This document shows positions 1 to 6,251 of a DNA stretch of 10,871 nt, piece by piece (the first letter of the stretch is position 1; each line of letters starts with the position of its first letter). The notes beneath the pieces are model-generated. The model did not search any database. It was not told the origin of the DNA and worked only from the letters and a program-made list of their open reading frames with translations. The stretch is from Cellvibrionaceae bacterium (lineage in GTDB: Bacteria; Pseudomonadota; Gammaproteobacteria; Pseudomonadales; Cellvibrionaceae): the NCBI GenBank assembly GCA_027012915.1, contig JALUYN010000425.1:1-10871 (forward strand). Reading direction: 5' to 3'. Both the position numbers and the translations under genes were made by a program.

Positions 1-55
1 CTTGCTCTACCCGAAATCAAAAGACCGGAGAATGCCGATAAGCTTGCAAACACAC

Positions 56-83
56 TTGAGCCAGGTCTTCAGATTGCTATAAT
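56..83 (+). promoter_or_regulatory. Probable sigma70 promoter
   Basis: TTGAGC at 56-61 and a perfect TATAAT at 78-83 are separated by 16 bases. Transcription would begin near 90, about 390 bases before the first gene at 481. A hairpin lies right at the predicted start, GTGCG at 91-95 pairing with CGCAC at 101-105. No other good plus-strand promoter is obvious before 481, so this may drive the 481-1799 pair and perhaps genes beyond. Confidence 0.6.
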
Positions 84-89
84 ACGGGC

Positions 90-480
90 TGTGCGAGCTC
101 CGCACGTGAAAGAATGAGCATGCGCGCAGGCCCTGAGCCTGGGTTGATTCGGCAGAACAATCGCCGACCGTACCGGGACGGATATCCCGCGTCTTGTTGT
201 GTCTCACTTTTTAACACCCCTACCCGCGGTTAATCTTCCGCCTGACGGTTTGCGTGCCATATCGGATTTCCGATCTGTGAAGCCGATTCACAGATTCCTC
301 GATGCCAGCTCAGCATCCCAAAAATAACGAGCACCTTCTCATTTCCGCGTCTGTCGTGGAAATCGTAACCGACAGTCTGTGCACACTCTGAGCACCTGTC
401 ATATCACGTACCCGATGGGGCGCTTCCTTGCCCCACAGGCGGGATCGTGTCCCATCTCCCGATAAACCAAGGAGAACAAC
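90..480 (+). other. Long gene-free region, probable structured 5' untranslated leader
   Basis: I see no credible gene here. The stretch holds several inverted repeats. CAGGC at 127-131 pairs with GCCTG at 137-141. ATCTGTGAA at 273-281 pairs perfectly with TTCACAGAT at 287-295 around a GCCGA loop. An overlapping ATCGGA/TCCGAT palindrome lies at 261-274 and could be an operator. Near the gene, GGGGC at 417-421 can pair with GCCCC at 430-434, while GATGGG at 414-419 can instead pair with CCCATC at 451-456. These helices exclude each other. The end resembles the six leaders further right but lacks their third arm. Confidence 0.4.
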
Positions 481-1173
481 ATGGGTAGCACGATAGAGTT
501 CAACCGATTCGTGATCAAATCCGAGCCGAAGGGTCAGTTCAATGACGCCCTCTATTTCGGATTTTCCGAATACGGTGAATCAAATGTAAGGGATGAAATG
601 GGGCGTATCCCCAGGCATATCACGATGGTAGCCCTCGATCGCGATTATCAGTTCATGCAACGTATCGTCGAGATGAGTACGAACTGTGAAAGCGGGATGC
701 TGAAGCTGAACGGACGACGGACAAATCCTGAAGGCTTCATTGCCGCCTGGCGTAAAGCCCGGAAAGGAGCGCTATTCCTGTCGAATTACCTGGATTTCGC
801 CAACCTGGAACTTTCATTCCGCTCTCTGGTTCGGGCGATCGAGACCAAACGCGCTTCTCTGGATCTCTCGAACCGTTGGCATCAACAGATGGCGCGCGAA
901 CTCAATGATCTCATCATCCGCATCTGCACAACCGCTGGCGTCGATGAGTGTATTGAAACATGGTTCGATGAAGCTATTCCTGTAACGCGTTTCACCGTGA
1001 CCCGCCAGAACATGAACGATATGCTCGCGTTGTTGGCAGATATCCGGGAACGCGTGCCACTGAAGCAGTTCTGGCGAACCGTCTTCAGCCAGTATGGCTG
1101 GGAGCGTGGCCTGGTACAACAAACACGTTTGCGCTCAGAGCCGACACCAGCCCTGCAGAAGGGGGTCGCATGA
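481..1173 (+). CDS. Hypothetical protein, 230 residues
   Basis: I do not recognise this family. The start at 481 follows AAGGAG with seven bases between, and no better start exists. The protein appears soluble: there is no signal peptide, no membrane segment, and no Cys/His metal motif or nucleotide-binding loop. Residues about 105-185 look mainly helical. The C-terminal part has an aromatic stretch around FWRTVFSQYGWERG before a short, probably disordered tail. It is the first gene after the promoter at 56-83, and its stop overlaps the next start as ATGA, so the two are very likely co-translated and may act together. Coding is well supported by length, ribosome site and coupling; function is unknown. 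Confidence 0.8.
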   Translation: MGSTIEFNRFVIKSEPKGQFNDALYFGFSEYGESNVRDEMGRIPRHITMVALDRDYQFMQRIVEMSTNCESGMLKLNGRRTNPEGFIAAWRKARKGALFLSNYLDFANLELSFRSLVRAIETKRASLDLSNRWHQQMARELNDLIIRICTTAGVDECIETWFDEAIPVTRFTVTRQNMNDMLALLADIRERVPLKQFWRTVFSQYGWERGLVQQTRLRSEPTPALQKGVA

Positions 1174-1799
1174 CCACCTTCAACAGCGTTTGCACAATCG
1201 AACCGGTGGTTCCGTCCGATAGGATCAATGCAGCAGATCTCGAGCTATTTAGGGCATTCGGCCTGGACTGGGAGTTAACAGAAACGGGCTATTACCTGTT
1301 TTCCAACGACTTCTCGGAATTTGGTCATCTCGATATCGATGATCCTCGGGAAATGCTGCGTGAATTGGTTGAGGAGTATCCCGTGGAAGCACCGCGTCCT
1401 GACTGGGTTAATGTATTGTCCAGTTGGTTGGAAGCACACGTCGACGATACGGACGGCCTGTGGCTCGAACCTGGTGAGATCGGAATTCAATTGGCTGACA
1501 TCCTGCAGGGGATACTCACCAAGCCAGGTAACCAGGGTGAAAACCCGATTGAAGCGTTCGTTGTCAATGGGGCCTATACCGCATCGCGGCTTGCGCCAGG
1601 CAGTCACGGCGGCTGGTCAACCTGGATCGACCGGGATGGCGTGTCATTTTTGAGCACACACTGTCACGAGGAGTACCTGGAGCAGCTTAAACGGGTCGCC
1701 CGTACACTGGTGACTGCCAAGGCGAACAGTGGGCATACCACACCGTTGATGACAGAAACTGACCGGCTTCTGGAACTCCTCGGCATGGCTGTTTCCTGA
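1170..1799 (+). CDS. Hypothetical acidic protein, 209 residues
   Basis: I do not recognise this family. The ATG at 1170 overlaps the upstream stop by four bases (ATGA), which indicates translational coupling. The protein is strongly acidic through residues 1-115, with many Asp and Glu and few basic residues, and has no membrane segment. A Trp-rich middle (SSWLEAHVDD, LWLEPGEIG) is followed by a region around residues 150-170 that contains THCHEEYLEQL. An acidic profile fits a DNA mimic or a partner of a basic protein, but nothing in the sequence proves either. The next gene has its own structured leader, so this pair probably forms a separate translational unit. Confidence 0.78.
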   Translation: MTTFNSVCTIEPVVPSDRINAADLELFRAFGLDWELTETGYYLFSNDFSEFGHLDIDDPREMLRELVEEYPVEAPRPDWVNVLSSWLEAHVDDTDGLWLEPGEIGIQLADILQGILTKPGNQGENPIEAFVVNGAYTASRLAPGSHGGWSTWIDRDGVSFLSTHCHEEYLEQLKRVARTLVTAKANSGHTTPLMTETDRLLELLGMAVS

Positions 1800-1821
1800 C
1801 ACCTATCCATTCATACCCCTG

Positions 1822-1880
1822 CCGTCCCAGGGAGGTTCTTTTGTACCTCCCGGACGGGGGAGGTGTGTCTGGGAGTAATC
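1822..1880 (+). promoter_or_regulatory. Structured leader, copy 1 of 6
   Basis: Segments: x CCGTCC 1822-1827; a GGGAGGT 1830-1836; loop 1837-1844; b ACCTCCC 1845-1851; x' GGACGG 1852-1857; a' GGGAGGT 1858-1864; SD GGGAG 1871-1875; start 1881. One fold is a long hairpin, x+a against b+x'. The other is a 7-bp hairpin, b with a', enclosing x' as its loop. The arms a and a' are identical here, so both folds use perfect pairs. Confidence 0.75.
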
Positions 1881-2474
1881 ATGAAAACGATGCCTTTATT
1901 CCGGCTCGAACCACAGGACAAGGTAGTTATCTACACAGCAAAGTCCTCATCAATGAGTCAGCTAGAGACCTCGTTTTATGTCCTGTATACAAACATGCAA
2001 GCTGGAACAGTAGTTGTCATGAATGAGTACGGACATGAATCTACCGTTAACTTCGATGAAATTGTGGATATCGAAAAAGCCCGTGCACCTATTTTTGGTG
2101 TCGTTCCGACTGAAATATGGGAACGCTTTGGTGGTTGTCCTGCTTATCGCGGTAAGCCAGTTCGCTTACTGTATGCAGAAATGTTCGAGCGAAGGGTGTA
2201 CCAATATGCACTACCGCTTTGGCCTGATGGTGATGTGCCAGAAGGCGCATTAAGAGCGATTGCACTGCATCCGTACGAATTTGTCGAGCTGGGGGTGCGT
2301 GACGAAAAACACGCAATAACCTCAATGCCCGCCAGAGGTTGGTGTAATACCCGAGTAGGTGATGTAGAAACCAAGCGGCGTCGAAGATACCGTACTGCCA
2401 AGCATCGGGTTCGCCAGTTACTGCGTTCAAGACGCGGAAAGTGGCTACATGGTGCCGTTGACGAATCTGTCTAA
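1881..2474 (+). CDS. Hypothetical protein with a basic tail, 197 residues
   Basis: I do not recognise this family. I chose ATG 1881 because GGGAG lies five bases upstream and the structured leader ends just before it; a GTG at 1863 in the same frame falls inside the leader. Residues 1-65 look like a small beta-rich domain (KVVIYTA, FYVLYTN, GTVVVMNEYG, STVNFDEIVDI). The protein ends with a highly basic segment at about residues 165-187 (KRRRRYRTAKHRVRQ and on), which would suit RNA or DNA binding. There is no signal peptide or membrane segment. It stands alone between two structured leaders. Nucleic-acid binding is an inference from charge only. Confidence 0.75.
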   Translation: MKTMPLFRLEPQDKVVIYTAKSSSMSQLETSFYVLYTNMQAGTVVVMNEYGHESTVNFDEIVDIEKARAPIFGVVPTEIWERFGGCPAYRGKPVRLLYAEMFERRVYQYALPLWPDGDVPEGALRAIALHPYEFVELGVRDEKHAITSMPARGWCNTRVGDVETKRRRRYRTAKHRVRQLLRSRRGKWLHGAVDESV

Positions 2475-2507
2475 GTATCGCTGATACGACATCCAGTAAG
2501 AGACCTG

Positions 2508-2570
2508 CCGCCCCAGGAGATGTTTTTTATACACCTCCCGGGCGGGGGAGGTGTCTGGAGGCTCATTATT
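2508..2570 (+). promoter_or_regulatory. Structured leader, copy 2 of 6
   Basis: Segments: x CCGCCC 2508-2513; a GGAGATGT 2516-2523; T-rich loop 2524-2530; b ACACCTCCC 2531-2539; x' GGGCGG 2540-2545; a' GGGAGGTGT 2546-2554; SD GGAGG 2557-2561; start 2571. The b:a' stem is nine perfect pairs. The competing a:b stem has one A-C mismatch. Relative to copy 1, x and x' have both changed (T to C, A to G), keeping the pairing. Confidence 0.78.
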
Positions 2571-3218
2571 ATGAACCTGAACAAAGTATCTGCCAGGCTG
2601 GAAGAGAAAGCCGCGGTCATCCGGGCGATCACCTGGTGCCGTGAAAAAGGTCTGGCACTCGCGGGGCTTCCTTATACCGATGAACTTGCCGGACCCGGTG
2701 GAATACATCTGCAATTGCTAGTACCGGACGCCGGGTTTGGCCGGGAGATATGTGAGCAAGCTTTGCGTGAAGGTTATCGCGAGCGTGATGTTGTAAGCCA
2801 TAGCATAAAGGTCTGCCCGACCGACTGGTTTGCACTGGCTTCAGCACAGGAAAGTACCGGACATAGCAATACACGCCGGTACGAGAACTTCTACACGCAC
2901 TGCGGAATGGACTGGAGGACACTTCTGGACATGGTAGATGTCGATACCTGCCCGATCTGTGGTCATGATGTTGCGCCCTTTGCACACCAGTCTGTAGACC
3001 TCGATGCGCGGCCATCTTGTGACGCGTCGAAAACAGCTGAGAGGCTACTTGCACAGCTCGATGACTGGGCGACCGAGTTCCGAACCGTCGAAGAGGTCGA
3101 ATCTGAAATCACATTACGATTTGACGCAGACACGCGTGCCACTGCCGTCCGGCAGTATGGCATCGGGTTTCGCGATATTCGGCATGTCTATCAATCATTG
3201 TTGGAACATAACGAATAG
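2571..3218 (+). CDS. Hypothetical protein with central zinc-binding motif, 215 residues
   Basis: The start at 2571 follows GGAGG and the structured leader; the in-frame ATG at 2520 lies inside the leader and is rejected. Residues 108-141 contain YTHCGMDW, then CPICG at 127-131, then a Pro and Ser at 136 and 141. The protein encoded at 3863-4297 has the same arrangement, HCGxxW followed 16 residues later by CPxC. Similar motifs occur in small proteins on proteobacterial mobile elements, in my recollection. A single zinc site formed by the His/Cys residues is likely. The C-terminal part is helical and acidic, without membrane segments. A 20-codon ORF begins 12 bases after the stop behind its own ribosome site. 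Function is unknown. Confidence 0.78.
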   Translation: MNLNKVSARLEEKAAVIRAITWCREKGLALAGLPYTDELAGPGGIHLQLLVPDAGFGREICEQALREGYRERDVVSHSIKVCPTDWFALASAQESTGHSNTRRYENFYTHCGMDWRTLLDMVDVDTCPICGHDVAPFAHQSVDLDARPSCDASKTAERLLAQLDDWATEFRTVEEVESEITLRFDADTRATAVRQYGIGFRDIRHVYQSLLEHNE

Positions 3219-3230
3219 GAGGGAATCTTT

Positions 3231-3293
3231 ATGGACTTACATTCCTCAGCATTCGGAGAACAGTGGGATACACACCAGAGGAGGGTTTTTTAA
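3231..3293 (+). CDS. Small ORF, 20 residues, coupled to the next gene
   Basis: ATG at 3231 follows AGGAGGG at 3218-3224 with six bases between. The frame runs 20 codons (starting MDLHSSAF, ending HQRRVF) to a TAA at 3291-3293. This stop overlaps the next start as TAATG. The next gene's own ribosome site, AGGAGGG, lies inside the end of this ORF. A strong ribosome site plus a stop-start overlap suggests translation that feeds the next gene, as a leader peptide or small protein. The residues match no family I know. Confidence 0.5.
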   Translation: MDLHSSAFGEQWDTHQRRVF

Positions 3294-3631
3294 TGGCTTT
3301 GACGCCTGAACAGGTCTGGTACATTACCAGGGTATATCCCGAATCAGTAAATTCAGAAGAGGTGCGTGCAGACTATGAAAGAGAGGTATTGCTGGATTCA
3401 GAGCGCGCATACTGGGAGACCGCGACGAAGATACTGCAACATTTGGCCATGACTGGTCTTGGTCAAGATGCTGCAGAACAGGTGTTTGCGGACACGGATG
3501 ACGATGCACGTTGGGAGGCGCAGGAACAACTACGACTGATGGTTGATTACCTGAACCAAAACGCTGACATTGCGCATTTCCGGGAATTTATTACTGACTA
3601 TGTCAGACAGAAGGAAATTGATAGCGCCTGA
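3293..3631 (+). CDS. Hypothetical acidic helical protein, 112 residues
   Basis: I do not recognise this protein. I chose ATG 3293 because GGAGGG ends seven bases upstream; a GTG at 3263 in the same frame has no comparable site. The protein is acidic and almost entirely helical by composition, with alternating charged and hydrophobic residues (EEVRADYEREVLLDSERAYW, then a second helical stretch around residues 73-105). There is no cysteine, no signal peptide and no membrane segment. It shares a transcription unit with the zinc-motif gene at 2571 and the 20-codon ORF, and a hairpin terminator candidate follows at 3666. A small adaptor or partner protein is possible, but this is only a guess from its size. 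Confidence 0.7.
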   Translation: MALTPEQVWYITRVYPESVNSEEVRADYEREVLLDSERAYWETATKILQHLAMTGLGQDAAEQVFADTDDDARWEAQEQLRLMVDYLNQNADIAHFREFITDYVRQKEIDSA

Positions 3632-3665
3632 TACAGTGTTTTTACTACGTTTTGTGTATTGAATT

Positions 3666-3692
3666 GCCCCGGCTTGTCCGGGGCGCCTTTCT
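3666..3692 (+). terminator. Possible intrinsic terminator
   Basis: GCCCCGG at 3666-3672 pairs perfectly with CCGGGGC at 3678-3684 around a five-base CTTGT loop. The following GCCTTTCT is only a weak T-run. It lies 34 bases after the stop at 3631. Confidence 0.5.
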
Positions 3693-3802
3693 GAATACCG
3701 AATTCTTTTGCTTGTGGTTAAACACCATGAGTGACGCTGTTTTCATCTGTCCTGACGGACAGCATGGCGCCAGCTCGGCGCACAACAAAACGAGCAGCCC
3801 CG
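3693..3802 (+). other. Intergenic region with a short hairpin
   Basis: I see no gene here with a ribosome site. CTGTCC at 3747-3752 pairs perfectly with GGACAG at 3757-3762 around TGAC. Open frames crossing this region run through the structured leader and look like shadows. Confidence 0.4.
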
Positions 3803-3862
3803 CCGTTCCGGGAATGTGTTTTTACACGCTTCCCGGACGGGGGAAGCGTGGGAGGATCGTTG
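3803..3862 (+). promoter_or_regulatory. Structured leader, copy 3 of 6
   Basis: Segments: x CCGTTCC 3803-3809; a GGGAATGTGT 3810-3819; T loop 3820-3823; b, read as CACGCTTCCC, 3825-3834; x' GGACGG 3835-3840; a' GGGAAGCGTG 3841-3850; SD GGAGG 3851-3855; start 3863. The b:a' stem is ten perfect pairs and abuts the ribosome site. The x:x' pairing has one bulged T. The a:b pairing has a small bulge. Confidence 0.77.
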
Positions 3863-4297
3863 ATGACGGACCAACCCACTGAGGTATGCCATGCCATCGA
3901 GCAGAGTCTGGTCTTTGGTGTCTATGGCAGCAATTACGGAGATACAGGACTGTTCGTGGTTCGTGGAAACCCTGAGAAGGCACGCCAGCGGATGGTCGCG
4001 TATCTCGCCCAGCTGGAAGCCGGTTGCCCAATGCAGGACGGTATGCCCTCGAGTGCGGATTTCGAGGTATTACTGGTTTTGGGCGCTCAGGACATAAAGT
4101 CCTGGCAGGCTCTCCTGACCGATGTTCCGGATAGGTGCCGGCAAGGTCAAGTCTCGAGAAATGAGTCCTGGTACTGCAATCACTACAGGCATTGTGGCCA
4201 GGAATGGACAGCAGACTGGTCCTGTCAATGCAACGACCGTTGTCCAGTCTGCAATGCGGAGATTGAGCCACATTACAGCGAGGAAGCAGTGGCGTGA
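3863..4297 (+). CDS. Hypothetical protein with C-terminal zinc-binding motif, 144 residues
   Basis: ATG 3863 follows GGAGG with seven bases between, directly after the structured leader. In-frame starts further left lie in or before the leader and are rejected. Residues 105-140 carry YCNHYRHCGQEW, CQC at 121-123 and CPVC at 127-130, followed by IEPHYSEE. This is a compact zinc-ribbon-like tail with five or six candidate ligands. The protein encoded at 2571-3218 shares the HCGxxW...CPxC core with the same 16-residue spacing. The N-terminal 100 residues look like a mixed alpha/beta domain with no motif I recognise. A terminator-like hairpin follows at 4306. Zinc binding is likely; the target or partner is unknown. 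Confidence 0.78.
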   Translation: MTDQPTEVCHAIEQSLVFGVYGSNYGDTGLFVVRGNPEKARQRMVAYLAQLEAGCPMQDGMPSSADFEVLLVLGAQDIKSWQALLTDVPDRCRQGQVSRNESWYCNHYRHCGQEWTADWSCQCNDRCPVCNAEIEPHYSEEAVA

Positions 4298-4305
4298 CAG
4301 TAGCG

Positions 4306-4348
4306 TGTAGTGACCTGACGTGCGTGGTCGCTACATTCCTTACTTCTC
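4306..4348 (+). terminator. Possible intrinsic terminator
   Basis: TGTAGTGACC at 4306-4315 pairs with GGTCGCTACA at 4326-4335, ten pairs with one G-T wobble, around a ten-base loop. A T-rich but interrupted tail (TTCCTTACTTCT) follows. It sits nine bases after the stop of the zinc-motif gene. Confidence 0.45.
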
Positions 4349-4363
4349 GCTAAGTCACGTCTA

Positions 4364-4401
4364 TGCAGGCTGTTTGCCTGTTTCAAGCAGCCTGGCCTGC
4401 A
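4364..4401 (+). repeat. Nested inverted repeats before leader copy 4
   Basis: TGCAGGC at 4364-4370 can pair with GCCTGCA at 4395-4401. CAGGCTG at 4366-4372 can pair with CAGCCTG at 4388-4394. CAGGC at 4366-4370 can also pair with GCCTG at 4376-4380, followed by TTTC. These pairings compete. A second terminator or a protein-binding site is possible. Confidence 0.4.
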
Positions 4402-4416
4402 TTTCCCTATCCCCAG

Positions 4417-4479
4417 CCGACCCAGGGGTATGTTTCTCAAAAACATGCCCCGGTCGGGGGGCGTGTGCAAGGAGGTGAG
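4417..4479 (+). promoter_or_regulatory. Structured leader, copy 4 of 6
   Basis: Segments: x CCGACC 4417-4422; a GGGGTATGTTT 4425-4435; loop 4436-4440; b AAACATGCCCC 4441-4451; x' GGTCGG 4452-4457; a' GGGGCGTGT 4458-4466; SD AAGGAGG 4469-4475; start 4480. The a:b stem is eleven pairs with one wobble. The b:a' stem is nine pairs with one wobble. The x/x' pair shows a further double change compared with copies 1 and 2. Confidence 0.78.
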
Positions 4480-5196
4480 ATGAATTCACTGACTGAAAGA
4501 ATCGTCGACATTCTGCGCAAGTCCCGGGATGGTGATTTACTCGATCTACCGGATCTGGCATTGATTGAGATGGCTATTAACGGCCGGCTGACTGAAAAAG
4601 GTGAACGTCACCTGGATAGTATCCTGCAGCGATTGAACGTCGGAAGTTATCGACGACGCTGGCTCCATGGCATCCCCAATCTGACAGCAGACCTCAAGGG
4701 GTTGGTGTACTGGCGAGGGATCGAGGTGGAGTGTTATCGAGACCCCTACTCCTCGGAGTCCACGACATCATTGCTCGAACTGGCAGATCGTTGTCGCCAT
4801 ATCGAGTCGCTTGGCCTACAGCCGACCAGTGCTCGCGTTGTTGCCAACTGGAGGTTCTTATGTGGGCTCTCAAGAGACAACCCATATTTCGGGTTGTTTG
4901 CGTTCGGGTTCAAGGAGTACCTGGTTCGTCATCGAGATGAATGGATGCTTGTTTTCAATGATAACTGGCAGGATATCGAGGTGACTGGCGCCGGTGCTAT
5001 GTTCGTTATCCGTTCAGTCCCTTGGGAGGATGCCTGGCATGCACGTCGCAAGCAGGGGTTCAAGTTGCCCTCTGGTGTTGCAGATCAGTGTGCCAATGTA
5101 CATAGCATGACAACTCTGCTCCATAGCCGGCAAGTACCGACGGACATTGAACGAAGCGCTGAAGGATTCATTAAGGCGCGGAGGCAGTGCGCGTGA
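4480..5196 (+). CDS. Hypothetical protein, 238 residues
   Basis: I do not recognise this family. ATG 4480 follows AAGGAGG and the structured leader; the in-frame ATG at 4363 would translate through the leader and is rejected. The N-terminus is helical (residues 1-60, ending with basic YRRRW). A middle part contains VYWRGIEVECYRDPYSS and then a helical LLELADRCRHIESLGL. Residues 120-180 look like a beta-rich domain (NPYFGLFAFGFKEYLV, WMLVFNDNWQDIEV). There is no signal peptide or membrane segment and no catalytic motif I can name. Its stop overlaps the next start as GTGA, so it is probably co-translated with the small membrane protein that follows. Confidence 0.78.
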   Translation: MNSLTERIVDILRKSRDGDLLDLPDLALIEMAINGRLTEKGERHLDSILQRLNVGSYRRRWLHGIPNLTADLKGLVYWRGIEVECYRDPYSSESTTSLLELADRCRHIESLGLQPTSARVVANWRFLCGLSRDNPYFGLFAFGFKEYLVRHRDEWMLVFNDNWQDIEVTGAGAMFVIRSVPWEDAWHARRKQGFKLPSGVADQCANVHSMTTLLHSRQVPTDIERSAEGFIKARRQCA

Positions 5197-5531
5197 AACG
5201 GCGGTTTTCTATGACACGGCCTTGCAGTATCTGCGGGCTTTCGGTCCCCATTCCGCTCAGACAGGGTGCATTGGGTCGGGTTTGTCTGTTTTACGGCATA
5301 CGTATTGCCCCGGATGAAATCAATGACCCGTCAGCACCCCTGCGTCGACACTGTGTAAACGATGGTAATCATTTTACCTGGCCGGCCAGAGGAATCAGTG
5401 CATTGGAACTTCTGGACTGGCGAAAAGACTATCTTGACTGGCATATTCGCCGTAAGTCACTTCGCGTGGCAATCGTCGCAGGTGTTGTCTCCGCGATTGT
5501 TGGTTTGGTTGGCTTGTTCGTCGCAGCCTGA
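5193..5531 (+). CDS. Small C-terminally anchored membrane protein with cysteine motif, 112 residues
   Basis: The preferred start is GTG 5193: GGAGG lies eight bases upstream at 5180-5184 and the start overlaps the previous stop as GTGA. GTG 5187 is too close to the ribosome site; ATG 5211 is a weaker alternative. Residues 11-14 form CSIC, with further cysteines near 31 and 54, which could make a small zinc site. The last 23 residues (about 90-112) are a single hydrophobic helix ending at the stop, preceded by basic HIRRK. This suggests a tail-anchored inner-membrane protein with the soluble part in the cytoplasm. Coupling to the gene at 4480 hints at a joint role. I know no family match. Confidence 0.7.
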   Translation: MKRRFSMTRPCSICGLSVPIPLRQGALGRVCLFYGIRIAPDEINDPSAPLRRHCVNDGNHFTWPARGISALELLDWRKDYLDWHIRRKSLRVAIVAGVVSAIVGLVGLFVAA

Positions 5532-5542
5532 GCTTATCCCCG

Positions 5543-5605
5543 CCGTTTCCGGGGTGTGTTTACTTTTAGCACGCCCCGAAACGGGGGGCGCGCAGGAGGC
5601 ATCTT
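5543..5605 (+). promoter_or_regulatory. Structured leader, copy 5 of 6
   Basis: Segments: x CCGTTTC 5543-5549; a GGGGTGTG 5551-5558; T-rich loop 5559-5568; b GCACGCCCC 5569-5577; x' GAAACGG 5578-5584; a' GGGGCGCGC 5585-5593; SD GGAGG 5595-5599; start 5606. The x:x' stem is seven perfect pairs with a sequence unlike copies 1-4. The b:a' stem is nine positions with one A-C mismatch, and the a:b stem has one wobble. Confidence 0.77.
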
Positions 5606-5983
5606 ATGTCAAAAGCCTACAATTTTATGCGCTTCCCCGGTGATTCGGTCAGCGCATTGCAGGACAAGGCCGCCGACGTTAATGCGGAAAACAGCGTCAA
5701 ATTGCGAGAGGCAGCGGAAAAGGGTGATACGGACGCGGTAACCCTGCTCCTGGACCGGGGTGCCGACATCCATGCGAAAAATGATCGTGCCTTGCAATGG
5801 GCCGCGAGAAATGGTCATACGGAGATGGTTGACTTGTTGCTGGACCGAGGCGCAGACGCCGAAGCGGCGATTGCAACGTTACGAAGCAAAAACAAACGTG
5901 AAGCCGCCGCTTTTATTCATGGGAAGACGCTGAATACAGGAAGAAGTTTCAGCGATATGCGGCGGCTCTTAACAGTGGTGTGA
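5606..5983 (+). CDS. Ankyrin-repeat protein, 125 residues
   Basis: ATG 5606 follows AGGAGG after the structured leader. Residues 29-58 and 61-90 form two ankyrin repeats: the first has LREAAEKGDTDAVTLLLDRGAD, the second the close variant ALQWAARNGHTEMVDLLLDRGAD. Ankyrin repeats are protein-protein interaction modules with no catalysis of their own. Two clear repeats is short for the family; the segments on either side (VSALQDKAADVNAE before, KREAAAFIHGKTLN after) may be degenerate capping repeats. There is no signal peptide or membrane segment, so the protein is presumably cytoplasmic. It is separated from the ATPase gene by a terminator. The partner is unknown. Confidence 0.85.
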   Translation: MSKAYNFMRFPGDSVSALQDKAADVNAENSVKLREAAEKGDTDAVTLLLDRGADIHAKNDRALQWAARNGHTEMVDLLLDRGADAEAAIATLRSKNKREAAAFIHGKTLNTGRSFSDMRRLLTVV

Positions 5984-6125
5984 ATTTAGAATTTTCTAAT
6001 CATGTTGACGCCATAGATACGGACAGACATTTAGCAATGCAAAAATTCTACGACTGAACATAAGGCATATTTCGAAAAAGTGCCATGTAACGATAGCAGA
6101 CGTTTAGTGCTAACTTACCAGTTTT

Positions 6126-6158
6126 AGACCCCGACATTTCGACCGGGGTCTTCTTTTT
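6126..6158 (+). terminator. Intrinsic terminator
   Basis: AGACCCCG at 6126-6133 pairs with CGGGGTCT at 6144-6151 (eight pairs) and is followed by TCTTTTT. It ends the transcript of the ankyrin gene, so the ATPase gene should have its own promoter in about 6160-6250, where I see none that is convincing. The rest of 5984-6251 holds no gene I can support. Confidence 0.75.
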
Positions 6159-6251
6159 ACTGTGGGGGTAAAGGAATTTTTATACACATGACCTGATTCG
6201 AGGGCCATGTTAAATGCGCCGATCGCAGCGCGAAACAAAATGCGAGAGAAC

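Noticed and set aside
1835..1857. CsrA/RsmA binding through GGA in the leader loop
   Set aside because: GGA is in the hairpin loop only in copies 1 and 3; copies 2, 4 and 5 have GGG, GGT or GAA.
1858..1864. GGGAGGT arms of the leaders as the actual ribosome binding sites
   Set aside because: They lie 16 or more bases from the start codons, and each gene has a closer GGAG or GGAGG.
2520..2570. Upstream in-frame starts extending genes through the leaders (also at 1863, 3731, 4363 and 6266)
   Set aside because: They would translate the structured leader and lack ribosome sites; the downstream ATG has one in every case.
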